Of a DNA stretch of 34,250 nt, positions 17,684-26,347 are shown piece after piece. The DNA is taken from positions 1 to 34,250 of the forward strand of contig NZ_NVQE01000054.1 of NCBI RefSeq assembly GCF_002591975.1, given 5' to 3'. The DNA is from Mycobacterium neglectum (GTDB taxonomy: Bacteria; Actinomycetota; Actinomycetes; Mycobacteriales; Mycobacteriaceae). The translations under genes were made by a program, and so were the position numbers. The notes beneath the pieces are model-generated. The model was not told the origin of the DNA, searched no databases, and was given only the letters and a program-made list of their open reading frames with translations. Within the stretch, counting starts at the first letter, position 1; every line of letters starts with the position of its first letter.

Positions 17684-18817
17684 CTAGCGACCCTCCCCTG
17701 CCATCAGGTCGATGAACTGGTCGAACAGGTAGTTCGCATCGTGCGGGCCGGCTGCGGCCTCCGGGTGGTACTGCACCGAAAAGGCTCTCCCATCAACCAG
17801 TTTGATGCCTTCGACGACTCCGTCGTTGGCGCAGGTGTGACTGACGATCGCGCTGCCAAACGGGGTGTCGAACGTCTCGCCGGCCTCACCCTCGAGCGCG
17901 AACCCGTGATTCTGCGCGGTCACCGCGACCCGTCGGGTGGCGTGGTCGATGACGGGCACGTTGATCCCCCGGTGGCCGAAGACCATCTTGTATGTCGAGC
18001 GCCCCAACGCGCGGCCGAGGATCTGGTTGCCGAAGCAGATACCGAACAGCGGGATTCCTTCGCCGAGGACCTCGCGTGTCACACCGACGATATGGTCGGC
18101 GGTCGCCGGGTCACCGGGCCCGTTGGAGAGAAAGACGCCGTCGGGTTTGAGCTCAGCAATCTGCTCGAAGGTGGCCGTCGACGGCAGAACGTGACTACGG
18201 ATACCGCGGCTGGCGAAGTTGCGTGGCGTGTTGGTCTTGATGCCGAGGTCGATCGCCGCAACGGTGAAGCGTTGCGGTCCATCGGGTTCCACGACATAGG
18301 CAGCGTCGGTGCTGACCTCGCCGGCGAGGTTGGCACCCAACATTGACGGCTGATCACGGACCCTCCCGAGCAGCTCGTCGGCTAACCCATTCGCACTGGT
18401 AAGCGCGTCTCCACTGAACACACCGGCCTTCATCGAACCCAGGCTGCGCAGGTGCCGGACCACGGCGCGGGTGTCTATTCCGGCAATACCGACGATTCCC
18501 TGACGGACGAGCTCCTCGTCGAGCGTGCCGGTAGCGCGCCAGTTCGATGCCCGTGGCGATGGGTCGCGGACGGCATAACCCGCCACCCAGATCTTGTCAC
18601 CGCGGCTCTCGGCGTCCTCGTGGTTCCAGCCGGTGTTTCCGATCTGCGGGGCCGTGGCGATGACGATCTGCCCGTGATAGCTCGGATCGGTCAAGGTCTC
18701 CTGGTAACCGGACATGCCGGTGGAGAACACCGCCTCGCCGAGCGTCTGGCCCGTCGCCCCGAACTCGGTACCCGTGAAGATGCGGCCGTCTTCCAGGACC
18801 AGCAGTGCCTTACTCAC
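17684..18817 (-). CDS. carA: Carbamoyl-phosphate synthase, small (glutaminase) subunit
   Basis: Class-I glutamine amidotransferase subunit that hydrolyses glutamine and passes ammonia to CarB. With the chosen start it has 377 residues, the usual size. It opens SKALLVLEDGRIFTG. The nucleophile is the cysteine in FGICFGNQILG, and the histidine/glutamate pair lies in QYHPEAAAGPHD. The frame is open further upstream, but the GTG at 18817 is preferred: it overlaps the stop of the preceding gene (GTGA), has GGAGG just before it, and gives the conserved N-terminus. Confidence 0.96.
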   Translation of the reverse strand: MSKALLVLEDGRIFTGTEFGATGQTLGEAVFSTGMSGYQETLTDPSYHGQIVIATAPQIGNTGWNHEDAESRGDKIWVAGYAVRDPSPRASNWRATGTLDEELVRQGIVGIAGIDTRAVVRHLRSLGSMKAGVFSGDALTSANGLADELLGRVRDQPSMLGANLAGEVSTDAAYVVEPDGPQRFTVAAIDLGIKTNTPRNFASRGIRSHVLPSTATFEQIAELKPDGVFLSNGPGDPATADHIVGVTREVLGEGIPLFGICFGNQILGRALGRSTYKMVFGHRGINVPVIDHATRRVAVTAQNHGFALEGEAGETFDTPFGSAIVSHTCANDGVVEGIKLVDGRAFSVQYHPEAAAGPHDANYLFDQFIDLMAGEGR

Positions 18818-19311
18818 ACTGCCTCCAGCCACGGCGCGTATGCGGCACGGTTGTCGGCGCGGAAACCGGTGTCGATCTCGGTGCCCGAAGGCAAGCGCCA
18901 CCGGATGGCGAGGATGCCCTCATGAGTGAGAGCCCTACCGGCGACCCCCCGCTCGGTTCGGATGGCGGTGATCGACTCTTCGGGTATCCAGATCGGGCCT
19001 GCGCCGCTGCGCTGCAACATGATCCCTTCGGGGTAGCGGGTCAGCACCGCCTTGTGGCGAAATGCGAGATCGCCGACAGCGACGCGGTCGTTCCAGTTCG
19101 GGACGAGCGTGCTGCCGACGTAGAGACCTTTGGTGGCAGAGATGACAGCCGATCCCACCGTGTCCGGAAGCGGTGGCAGTGTGCCGATCAGCTCGGCCTG
19201 CCGCTCGGCACGGCGACGCCAGCCACGCAACATCGCCTGGATGATGATGGCGATCAGCACCGCCAGCACCGCGGCCATGATCAGCGAACCGACCAGCGTT
19301 CCGGTGTTCAC
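18814..19311 (-). CDS. Conserved membrane protein of the pyr operon (Rv1382-like)
   Basis: A 165-residue protein with one N-terminal membrane helix (about 8-28, GSLIMAAVLAVLIAIIIQAM), an Arg-rich stop (RGWRRRAER), and a soluble domain rich in beta strands (GLYVGSTL, GIMLQRSGAGPIWIP, GILAIRW) that suggests a PH-like fold. By position and layout it matches Rv1382, annotated in M. tuberculosis as a possible export or membrane protein. Its 4-base overlaps with both pyrC and carA (GTGA each) mean it is made together with the pyrimidine enzymes. Function unknown; membrane tethering of the enzymes is only a guess. Confidence 0.85.
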   Translation of the reverse strand: MNTGTLVGSLIMAAVLAVLIAIIIQAMLRGWRRRAERQAELIGTLPPLPDTVGSAVISATKGLYVGSTLVPNWNDRVAVGDLAFRHKAVLTRYPEGIMLQRSGAGPIWIPEESITAIRTERGVAGRALTHEGILAIRWRLPSGTEIDTGFRADNRAAYAPWLEAV

Positions 19312-20600
19312 GCCGGGCTCTTACCGTCGCGAGCGGTGACCTTGCCCCGCAACAACGTCAGCGTCACCGTCGCGGGTAACTCCATCGATTCGTACGGGGT
19401 GTTGTCGGAGCGGCTTGCCAGCTCGGATCCTTCGACGGTCCACGTGGCATCGGGATCGACGACGGTCAGGTTGGCCGGTTCGCCGATCTCGAGGGGACGG
19501 CCCTGATCCGGCAACCCGACGATGCGGGAAGGGTTTTCGCTCATGACGCGGGCCACGTCGCGCCAAGTGAGCAGGCCAGGACCCACCATTGTCTCGACCA
19601 CCACGGACAGCGCAGTCTGCAGCCCGAGCATGCCCGGACGGGCGACCGAGAACTCGCAGAACTTCTCGTGCTCGGCATGGGGTGCGTGGTCGGTGGCCAC
19701 GCAGTCGATGACACCGTCGGCGAGCGCCTGACGCAGGGCCTCGGCGTCAGACGCCTCTCGAAGCGGCGGGTTGACCCGGTTCCGGCCGTCGTAGGAGGCC
19801 AGCCGCCGGTCATCGAGCAGCAGGTGGTGCGGTGTCACCTCGGCGGTGATCGAAATACCTTGTTCCTTGGCCCATCTGACGATCTCGACGGTGCCGGCCG
19901 TGGAGGCGTGGCAGATGTGTACCCGTGCTCCGGCATCGCGGGCCAGTAATGCGTCCCTAGCGACAATGGATTCCTCGGCCGCGCGGGGCCAGCCCGCAAG
20001 ACCGAGCAGCGCCGCATTCGGGCCCTCGTGCGCGACGGCGCCGACGGTGAGACGGGGCTCTTCGGCGTGCTGGGCGATGAGGACACCGAGGCCGGTGGCG
20101 TATTCGAGCGCACGCCGCATGATCAGTGGATCGTGCACGCACAGACCGTCGTCGGAGAACATGCGCACCTGCCCGGCGCCGGCGGCCATCATGCCCATCT
20201 CGGTGAGCTGCGCACCTGCCAGACCCATCGTGACGGCGCCCACCGGATGCACGTCGACGAGGCCGACCTGCTGACCGCGGTGCCACACATGGTCGGTGAC
20301 GACCGGGCTGTCGGCGACCGGGTTGGTATTGGCCATCGCGAACACCGCGGTAAAGCCGCCCAGAGCCGCTGCCGCCGAGCCGGTTTCGATGTCCTCGGCA
20401 TACTCCCTGCCAGGCTCGCGCAAGTGGGTGTGCAGGTCGACGAAGCCGGGCAGCAGGACCTGGCCGGTCGCGTCGAACACATCGGCATCGTCGGGGACGG
20501 CGAGCCCGGAACCGATGTCGGCGATCTGGCCGTCGGACACGAAGACGTCGACCCGGTCACCCTCACCGTAGAGTCGCACCCCGCGGATCAAGACGCTCAT
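19308..20600 (-). CDS. pyrC: Dihydroorotase
   Basis: Zinc amidohydrolase closing carbamoyl-aspartate to dihydroorotate. The 430 residues match type-I dihydroorotases. Metal ligands are seen in VDLHTHLREPG (about 55-65), HPVGAVTMG, AHVHICH-like GARVHICHAST, and ATDHAPHAEHEK with the catalytic aspartate. Overlaps pyrB (ATGA) and the Rv1382-like gene (GTGA). Confidence 0.96.
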   Translation of the reverse strand: MSVLIRGVRLYGEGDRVDVFVSDGQIADIGSGLAVPDDADVFDATGQVLLPGFVDLHTHLREPGREYAEDIETGSAAAALGGFTAVFAMANTNPVADSPVVTDHVWHRGQQVGLVDVHPVGAVTMGLAGAQLTEMGMMAAGAGQVRMFSDDGLCVHDPLIMRRALEYATGLGVLIAQHAEEPRLTVGAVAHEGPNAALLGLAGWPRAAEESIVARDALLARDAGARVHICHASTAGTVEIVRWAKEQGISITAEVTPHHLLLDDRRLASYDGRNRVNPPLREASDAEALRQALADGVIDCVATDHAPHAEHEKFCEFSVARPGMLGLQTALSVVVETMVGPGLLTWRDVARVMSENPSRIVGLPDQGRPLEIGEPANLTVVDPDATWTVEGSELASRSDNTPYESMELPATVTLTLLRGKVTARDGKSPA

Positions 20601-21553
20601 ACGTTTATCGCTTCTTGCTCAGCGCCCACCAGCAGGTGGAACAGCACCGCCATTCGGACATGTACACCGTTGGAAACCTGTTGCAGGACAGCGGATTGCG
20701 AGGAATCGGCGACCGAGAAAGCGATCTCCATACCGCGCACCATCGGGCCGGGGTGCAATACCACCGCATTGCCAGGGAGCATCGCCTGACGCTTCTCGGA
20801 GAGTCCGTAGAGCACCGAGTACTCGCGCGTGGACGGGAAGAACCCGCCGTTCATCCGCTCGGCCTGCACGCGCAGCATCAGCACGGCATCGGCGACGGGC
20901 AATTCGGCGTCGAGGTCGTGCGAGACGGTCACCGGCCAGTCGTTCACCCCGACCGGGAGCAGCGTTGGCGGGGCGACGAGCACCACTTCGGCACCGAGCG
21001 TGTCCAGCAGCAGCACGTTGGATCGTGCGACCCGGCTGTGTAGGACGTCGCCGACGATCACGACGCGCTTGCCCTCGATGTCGCCCAGTCGTTGGCGGAT
21101 GGTCAGCGCATCGAGCAGTGCCTGAGTCGGGTGCTCGTGAGTGCCGTCGCCGGCGTTGATCACCGCGGGGCCCGTCCCATCGGTGCCAGAAGGAGCCGTC
21201 CACTCGGCAAGCTGCTGGGCCGCCCCCGACGCGGGGTGGCGGATGATCAGGGCATCGGCCCCGGCGGCGCGCAGGGTGAGAGCGGTGTCGCGAAGCGACT
21301 CACCTTTGGATACAGAGGATCCCGACGCACTGACGTTGATGACGTCGGCGCTCATCCACTTGCCTGCGACCTCGAATGACACCCGGGTGCGGGTGGAGTT
21401 CTCGTAGAACATCGTGATGATGGTGCGGCCGCGCAGGGTCGGCAGCTTCTTGACCTCGCGGCCGAGCAGCGCCTGGCTGAACCGGTCGGCGTTGTCGAGT
21501 ATGGCCACCGCCTCCTCGCGGGACAGGTCGGCGGCCGAGAGCAGATGCTTCAT
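20597..21553 (-). CDS. pyrB: Aspartate carbamoyltransferase, catalytic subunit
   Basis: Joins carbamoyl phosphate and aspartate. In 318 residues: the carbamoyl-phosphate motif ENSTRTRVSFE, the KGESLRDT loop, HPTQALLDALTI, and HPGPMVRGMEI. The ATG giving MKHLLSAADLS is chosen over a longer frame because it overlaps the pyrR stop (ATGA) and matches the family start. No pyrI regulatory-subunit gene is present, as expected in actinobacteria. Confidence 0.97.
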   Translation of the reverse strand: MKHLLSAADLSREEAVAILDNADRFSQALLGREVKKLPTLRGRTIITMFYENSTRTRVSFEVAGKWMSADVINVSASGSSVSKGESLRDTALTLRAAGADALIIRHPASGAAQQLAEWTAPSGTDGTGPAVINAGDGTHEHPTQALLDALTIRQRLGDIEGKRVVIVGDVLHSRVARSNVLLLDTLGAEVVLVAPPTLLPVGVNDWPVTVSHDLDAELPVADAVLMLRVQAERMNGGFFPSTREYSVLYGLSEKRQAMLPGNAVVLHPGPMVRGMEIAFSVADSSQSAVLQQVSNGVHVRMAVLFHLLVGAEQEAINV

Positions 21554-22122
21554 CTTGCCGGCCCTCCCTGCGGGGCGATCCAAATGCCCTCCACTTGATC
21601 GTCCTCGACGAGGCGCACCTTGACGTTCTCACTGCGGGAGGTCGGCACGTTCTTGCCGACGTAGTCGGCGCGCAGCGGCAGCTCCCGGTGACCGCGGTCG
21701 ACAAGGACGGCGAGTTGGACGGCGCGGGGCCTGCCGATATCCCGCAGTGCGTCCAGCGCCGCGCGCACCGACCGGCCGGTGTAGAGGACATCGTCGACCA
21801 GGATCACGAGCGTGCCGTCGATGCCGCCCTCTGGGATCGAGGTGTCCTCGAGCGCTCGCGGGGGCTTGGAGTCGAGGTCGTCGCGATAGAGCGTGTTGTC
21901 GAGGGCGCCGCGAGGCACGGTGACGTCGGCGAATTCCTTGATCTTCTCAACGAGCCGCGCGGCCAGGGTGACGCCGCGGGTGGGGATCCCGAGCAGGATG
22001 ACGCGGGGGGCATCGGGACCGTCGAGTGCGGTCTTCTCGATGATTTGATGGGCCATGCGGGAGATGGTCCGGCTGACGTCCGCTGCGGACATCAGTTCCC
22101 GGTCGGTGCCAGGCGCGCCCAT
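21550..22122 (-). CDS. pyrR: PyrR, bifunctional pyr-operon regulator / uracil phosphoribosyltransferase
   Basis: RNA-binding regulator that in M. smegmatis represses translation of the pyr mRNA when UMP is high; the fold is a phosphoribosyltransferase. The 190 residues include VILLGIPTRGV, the PRPP loop VILVDDVLYTGRSVRAALDAL, and a C-terminal VGKNVPTSRSENVKV stretch. The ATG has AAGGAGG ten bases upstream, and a PyrR-binding hairpin sits just ahead of that site. First gene of the operon. Confidence 0.97.
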   Translation of the reverse strand: MGAPGTDRELMSAADVSRTISRMAHQIIEKTALDGPDAPRVILLGIPTRGVTLAARLVEKIKEFADVTVPRGALDNTLYRDDLDSKPPRALEDTSIPEGGIDGTLVILVDDVLYTGRSVRAALDALRDIGRPRAVQLAVLVDRGHRELPLRADYVGKNVPTSRSENVKVRLVEDDQVEGIWIAPQGGPAR

Positions 22123-22141
22123 GTGACCCTGACCTCCTTCT

Positions 22142-22157
22142 CCGCCTCTCGGGACGG
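22142..22157 (-). promoter_or_regulatory. PyrR-binding hairpin in the pyr operon leader
   Basis: Reading the minus strand, CCGTCCCGAGAGGCGG matches the core of known PyrR-binding loops (TCC-n-GAGAGG-type). The CC and GG runs beside the CGAGA loop pair, one T bulges, and CCG pairs with CGG below it. The hairpin ends a few bases before the AAGGAGG of pyrR, so PyrR binding would block ribosome access. This agrees with translational repression described for M. smegmatis. Confidence 0.75.
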
Positions 22158-22185
22158 CTCTTTAAAGGATGTCGAAACTTCGGGG

Positions 22186-22191
22186 AGCTTA
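22186..22191 (-). promoter_or_regulatory. Possible -10 element of the pyr operon
   Basis: TAAGCT (22191 down to 22186) fits TANNNT and would start a transcript near 22180, so that the whole PyrR hairpin is in the leader. No recognisable -35 at normal spacing. Confidence 0.25.
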
Positions 22192-22244
22192 GCACCCGCG
22201 TTCCGAGCCGCGACAGTCGACACAAACCGTCCCCGGCGCCTCAG

Positions 22245-22260
22245 TACGATGGCGCCGATG
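22245..22260 (+). promoter_or_regulatory. Leaderless promoter and start of the serine hydrolase gene
   Basis: TACGAT (22245-22250) is followed by exactly seven bases and then ATG, the spacing of mycobacterial leaderless genes. No Shine-Dalgarno is present. TCGACA (22217-22222) resembles a -35 but lies 22 bases away, too far for a usual promoter. Confidence 0.5.
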
Positions 22261-23463
22261 AAGCTCGACGGTAACCAGGCATCCATTCTCGAGGCGATCG
22301 ACGCTGGGCTGCTCGCCGGTGCGGTGACGCTGGTATGCCGCGCCGGCGAGGTACTGCAAGTCAACGAGCTCGGCTATCGGGATGTCGACGCGGGACTGCC
22401 GATGCAACGGAACACGATCTTCCGCATCGCGTCGATGACCAAACCAGTCACCGTCGCCGCCGCGATGAGCTTGGTGGAGGATGGCAAGCTCGCGCTGACC
22501 GACCCGGTGGCGACGTGGCTGCCGGAGTTGGCGGATATGCAGGTTCTCCTCGATCCGCGCGGCCCGCTCGACAAGACCACCCGCGCCCATCGGCAGATCA
22601 CGGTCGACGATCTGATGACGCACCGCAGTGGGCTCGCTTATGCGTTCTCCGTGACCGGTCCGTTGAGCAAGGGGTATGGGCGGATGTCCTTCCGCCAGGA
22701 TCAGGACCGCTGGCTGGCGGAGTTGGCGACGCTGCCGCTGGTGCACCAGCCCGGTGACCACCTGACCTATAGCCAGGCAACCGACGTACTCGGTATTGCG
22801 CTGTCCCGCATCGAGGGCAAGTCACTGGCTGACGTCTTGTCCGAGCGCATCTTTGAACCGCTCGGGATGGTCGACACCGGCTTCTCGGTGGGCACCGCGG
22901 GACGCCAACGCGCCGCGACGATGTACAAGCTCGACGCGAATATGGCGCTGCAGCACGACGTGATGGGTCCGGCGCCGATCACCGATCCGCCGTTCTGCAC
23001 GGGCGGCGCCGGTCTGTGGTCGACGGTCGACGACTACCTCCGGTTCGCCAGGATGCTGCTCGCAGATGGCACGCTCGACGGCGTCCGGGTGTTGTCCGAA
23101 CAATCCGTGCGACTGATGCGCACCGACCGGTTGACCGATGAGCAGAAGCGGGAACCCTTTCTGGGGTCGCCGTTTTGGGTCGGCCGCGGCTTCGGGCTCA
23201 ACCTCTCGGTCGTGACCGACCCCGCCAAATCACGGCAACTGTTCGGCCCCGGCGGCCTTGGCACATTCAGTTGGCCCGGCGCGTACGGCACGTGGTGGCA
23301 AGCCGACCCGAGCACCGATCTGGTGCTCATCTACTTGATCCAGAATCTCCCCGAAATCAACGCCGACATGGCGGCGGCCGTCGCGGGCAACACCTCGTTG
23401 GCGAAGCTGCAGAGCGCACAGCCCAAATTCGTCCGTCGGACCTACCAAGCCCTCGATATCTAG
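22258..23463 (+). CDS. Serine hydrolase of the beta-lactamase / class C penicillin-binding-protein family
   Basis: A 401-residue beta-lactamase-fold hydrolase of the esterase EstB / family VIII type. It has the nucleophile motif S59-x-x-K62 (RIASMTKP), the second motif Y171-S-Q (LTYSQATD, replacing the classic YxN), and a WPGAYG (339-344) near the KTG-equivalent place. No signal peptide is seen, so it is probably a cytoplasmic esterase or amidase and not a drug-resistance lactamase. The ATG at 22258 is chosen because of the leaderless spacing; ATG 22249 adds three residues. It is divergent from pyrR. Confidence 0.88.
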   Translation: MKLDGNQASILEAIDAGLLAGAVTLVCRAGEVLQVNELGYRDVDAGLPMQRNTIFRIASMTKPVTVAAAMSLVEDGKLALTDPVATWLPELADMQVLLDPRGPLDKTTRAHRQITVDDLMTHRSGLAYAFSVTGPLSKGYGRMSFRQDQDRWLAELATLPLVHQPGDHLTYSQATDVLGIALSRIEGKSLADVLSERIFEPLGMVDTGFSVGTAGRQRAATMYKLDANMALQHDVMGPAPITDPPFCTGGAGLWSTVDDYLRFARMLLADGTLDGVRVLSEQSVRLMRTDRLTDEQKREPFLGSPFWVGRGFGLNLSVVTDPAKSRQLFGPGGLGTFSWPGAYGTWWQADPSTDLVLIYLIQNLPEINADMAAAVAGNTSLAKLQSAQPKFVRRTYQALDI

Positions 23464-23466
23464 CGA

Positions 23467-23481
23467 TACGGTGCCGTCATG
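23467..23481 (+). promoter_or_regulatory. Possible leaderless promoter of the FAD monooxygenase gene
   Basis: TACGGT (23467-23472) is six bases before the ATG, and no Shine-Dalgarno exists. The hydrolase gene ends only 15 bases upstream, so read-through transcription is equally possible. Confidence 0.4.
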
Positions 23482-24702
23482 ACACAGCCCACCGTCGTGA
23501 TCAGCGGTGCCGGAATCGCAGGACCCGCCCTGGCATTCTGGCTGACCCGCAACGGATACCGGGTCATCGTCGTGGAGATCGGACCCGGCCTCCGGCCCGG
23601 CGGACAGACCGTCGACCTGCGCGGCGCGGGCGGCGACGTCGTCGAACGGATGGGCCTGATCGACGAGATGGAGCACAGGTCGCTCTTCCAGCGCGGCATC
23701 GCGTGGGTGAAATCCGATGGCAGCCGACGCGCCGAGATGCCAGTGACGGCATTCGGCGGCAATGGACCAGTCTCCAAGCTGGAGATTCTGCGCGGTGATC
23801 TGGTGGATGTGCTGTACCAGGCCACCAAGGAAACGGCGGAGTACCGATTCGGGACCAGCATTTCCGATCTCGTGCAGGACCGGAGCGGGGTCGACGTGAC
23901 GTTGTCAGACGGCAGCGCGCTGCGGGCGGACCTTGTGGTCGGTGCCGACGGTCCGCATTCGGCGGTGCGGCGTCTGGTGTTCGGGCCCGAGGAACAGTTC
24001 GTCAAGCCGATTGGCGGCTACAACGCATGGTTCTCGGCTCCGGACCGCGTCGGCCTGGACTCCTGGTATCTGATGTATCAAGCGTCGGGTGGTCTCAACG
24101 CCTCATTGCGGCCCTCACATGATCCCGCAATAGCGAAGGCGGGGTTGGCCTTTCAGTCCGAGCCCATTGTCTACGACCGGCACAACCTCGACGAACAGCG
24201 TCAGATCCTTGTCGAGCGGTTCGCAGGCGCGGGCTGGGAGTGCGATGCGTTGCTCGCCGCGGCACAGGAAGCCGACGACTTCTACTTCGACTCGCTCGCG
24301 CAGGTGCACATGCCGTCGTGGACATCGGGGCGGGTCGCGCTGGTCGGCGACGCCGGCTACTGCGCCTCACCGCTCAGCGGCATGGGCACCAGCCTGGCAC
24401 TGGTCGGCGGCTATGTTCTTGCCGGTGAACTTGGACCCGCGGATTCGCTTGACGCCGAGCCCCTTCAGGCCGCGCTGGAGCGCTACGGAACTCTGATGCG
24501 GCCGTACGTCGACACCTGCCAGGATCTACCCAACAACATCGACCGGTTCGCACCCATGACAGAGAAGGAGATCGCGGACAATGCGATGGCGATGAAGTGG
24601 ATGCAGCGCTGGCCGTTTCGCCCCCTCGCTGCCAGGCTGTGGTTCCGGATCGCCGACTCCATCGACCTTCCGGACTACTCCCTTGGTGCGCCGCCGCAGT
24701 AG
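23479..24702 (+). CDS. FAD-dependent monooxygenase (PHBH/TetX-like fold)
   Basis: A 407-residue single-component flavoprotein hydroxylase. The Rossmann motif VISGAGIAGPALAFWL lies at residues 7-22, the middle motif VVGADGPHSAVR near 154, and the FAD ribityl motif VALVGDAGYCASPLSGMG near 290. It uses NAD(P)H and oxygen on an aromatic or polycyclic substrate; the substrate is not identifiable. It follows the serine hydrolase on the same strand. Its stop lies four bases from the convergent stop of the next gene. Confidence 0.88.
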   Translation: MTQPTVVISGAGIAGPALAFWLTRNGYRVIVVEIGPGLRPGGQTVDLRGAGGDVVERMGLIDEMEHRSLFQRGIAWVKSDGSRRAEMPVTAFGGNGPVSKLEILRGDLVDVLYQATKETAEYRFGTSISDLVQDRSGVDVTLSDGSALRADLVVGADGPHSAVRRLVFGPEEQFVKPIGGYNAWFSAPDRVGLDSWYLMYQASGGLNASLRPSHDPAIAKAGLAFQSEPIVYDRHNLDEQRQILVERFAGAGWECDALLAAAQEADDFYFDSLAQVHMPSWTSGRVALVGDAGYCASPLSGMGTSLALVGGYVLAGELGPADSLDAEPLQAALERYGTLMRPYVDTCQDLPNNIDRFAPMTEKEIADNAMAMKWMQRWPFRPLAARLWFRIADSIDLPDYSLGAPPQ

Positions 24703-24706
24703 CGGG

Positions 24707-25261
24707 CTATTCGATACAGCGCGAGAGCACGCGACCGAACTGCAGCAGCCGTTGCATCTGGGCAAGGCCGCCGTTGTCGACGGACTTGAGGTAGCGGAAC
24801 GACTCACAGTAGATGTCGGTCTCGGTCACCGACTTCTGCCGCGACCTGGTGACGAGTTGGGTGTACATCCGCAGCCTGACCTCGGAGAGCCGACGGGTGC
24901 CGTCGTCGAATGCCTCGTATTCGGTGGTGAGCACGTGGTCGGTGATCGTCGACAGCAGGATTGTGCGAACAGAGGCGTTCAGCACTCGGCGCTCGCGATC
25001 GTCGACAATCGACGACTCGTCGTCAGCGCGCCAGATGATCAGCCGGTGGCCGTCGGTGAGCACGACCTCCTGCCACTGGGGATTCTCGTCGGTATCACCC
25101 CATGACCCCTCGCCGACGCCGCGCGACATGATGAACGATTTGATCGCGGGAAGATCGATGACAGAACGTATTTGGTCCAGTGCCAGTTCGGGATCGCGCA
25201 GGTACACCTTGGCCGCCTCGTCCACGCTCGAGTACGGCGCCCAGTCCTGCGGTACTCCCAT
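24707..25261 (-). CDS. Conserved hypothetical protein, last gene of the pepQ-efp-nusB operon (Rv2532c-like)
   Basis: A soluble 184-residue protein with no signal or membrane helix. The charged sequence includes VDEAAKVYLRDPELALDQI, a WRADDES segment and a C-terminal CESFRYLKSVDNGG. I recognise it by position: in M. tuberculosis, Rv2532c, a hypothetical protein, follows nusB. The ATG overlaps the nusB stop by one base (TAATG), so the two are coupled. Function unknown. Confidence 0.8.
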   Translation of the reverse strand: MGVPQDWAPYSSVDEAAKVYLRDPELALDQIRSVIDLPAIKSFIMSRGVGEGSWGDTDENPQWQEVVLTDGHRLIIWRADDESSIVDDRERRVLNASVRTILLSTITDHVLTTEYEAFDDGTRRLSEVRLRMYTQLVTRSRQKSVTETDIYCESFRYLKSVDNGGLAQMQRLLQFGRVLSRCIE

Positions 25262-25773
25262 TACGTGCCTGCGCTCCCGTCACCCGCCCCCCGAACGGCT
25301 TCTGCGGCCGCCCGGATCTGCGGTGTCACCAGCATCACCTGGCCCAGCACCCCGTTGACGAAACCCGGTGAGTCGTCGGTGGATAACTGCTTGGCCAATT
25401 CAACGGCTTCGTCGACCGCGACTGGTTCGGGAACATCGTCGGCATGCAGCAGTTCCCACACCGCCACCCGCAGGATCGCCCGGTCGACGGCAGGCAGCCG
25501 CTCCAGTGTCCAGCCCTGGAGGTGCGCCGAGATCAGATCGTCGATGTGCGCGGTGTGATCGGTCACCCCACGCGCGACGGTCACCGTATACGGGTTGAGC
25601 GGTGAGATATCGGACTGCGTCTGCGACAGGGCACTGCGCGACTCGGCAACCTCGGCGGGCGTGATCCCCCGCGCCTCGGCTTCGAAGAGCAGGTCGACAG
25701 CACGCTTGCGGGCCTGATGGCGGCCACGGTCGGACCGACCAATCCGGCCGGAGTCGGACCTATGGTTAGGCAT
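25261..25773 (-). CDS. nusB: Transcription antitermination protein NusB
   Basis: RNA-binding all-helical protein that with NusE (S10) recognises boxA in rRNA leaders. The 170 residues have a basic N-terminal tail (about 1-20), then GRHQARKRAVDLLFEAE, the core WTLERLPAVDRAILRVAVWELL, and VAVDEAVELAKQLSTDDSPGFVNGVLG. The ATG overlaps the end of efp by eight bases. Confidence 0.95.
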   Translation of the reverse strand: MPNHRSDSGRIGRSDRGRHQARKRAVDLLFEAEARGITPAEVAESRSALSQTQSDISPLNPYTVTVARGVTDHTAHIDDLISAHLQGWTLERLPAVDRAILRVAVWELLHADDVPEPVAVDEAVELAKQLSTDDSPGFVNGVLGQVMLVTPQIRAAAEAVRGAGDGSAGT

Positions 25774-26329
25774 TCACCCTTCCCAGATAGCTGCCATCAC
25801 GCGAATCGACCTTGAGCTTGTCGCCGGTGTTGATGAACAGCGGCACCTGGATCTCGGCACCGGTCTCGACGGTCGCGGGCTTGGTCCCCGCGCTGGACCG
25901 GTCGCCCTGCAGGCCGGGCTCGGTGTGGGTGACCTCGAGCTCGACGGTCACCGGCAGTTCGAGATACAGCGGGGCGCCGTTGTGGAATGCGATCTGCACC
26001 GGCAGGCTCTCCAGCAGGAACTTGGCGGCATCACCGACCAGCGACTCCGACAGCGGGTGCTGCTCGTAGTCCTGGGAATCCATGAACACGAAATCCGAAC
26101 CGTCGCGGTACAGATAGGTGGCATCGCGGCGGTCGACGGTGGCCGTCTCGACCTTCACACCCGCGTTATAGGTCTTGTCGACGACCTTGCCTGACAACAC
26201 GTTCTTGAGTTTGGTGCGCACGAAGGCGGGCCCTTTGCCGGGCTTGACGTGCTGGAATTCGGTGATCTGCCAGAGTTGGCCGTCAATCTGAAGGACGAGC
26301 CCGTTCTTGAAGTCGGCGGTCGATGCCAC
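25766..26329 (-). CDS. efp: Translation elongation factor P
   Basis: Relieves ribosome stalling at polyproline runs. At 187 residues it has the three-domain EF-P length: the KOW-like N-terminal domain with the conserved tip lysine K32 in HVKPGKGPAFVRTKLKN, and the C-terminal OB domain ending IQVPLFINTGDKLKVDSRDGSYLGR, which carries the EF-P signature. GTG start with CAGGAG upstream; it begins 18 bases after pepQ ends. Confidence 0.97.
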   Translation of the reverse strand: MASTADFKNGLVLQIDGQLWQITEFQHVKPGKGPAFVRTKLKNVLSGKVVDKTYNAGVKVETATVDRRDATYLYRDGSDFVFMDSQDYEQHPLSESLVGDAAKFLLESLPVQIAFHNGAPLYLELPVTVELEVTHTEPGLQGDRSSAGTKPATVETGAEIQVPLFINTGDKLKVDSRDGSYLGRVNA

Positions 26330-26347
26330 GGTCGGTTGTACTCCTGT

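Noticed and set aside
22258..23463. Beta-lactamase resistance gene
   Set aside because: The SxxK and YSQ/WPG motifs fit family VIII esterases; there is no signal peptide and no KTG triad.
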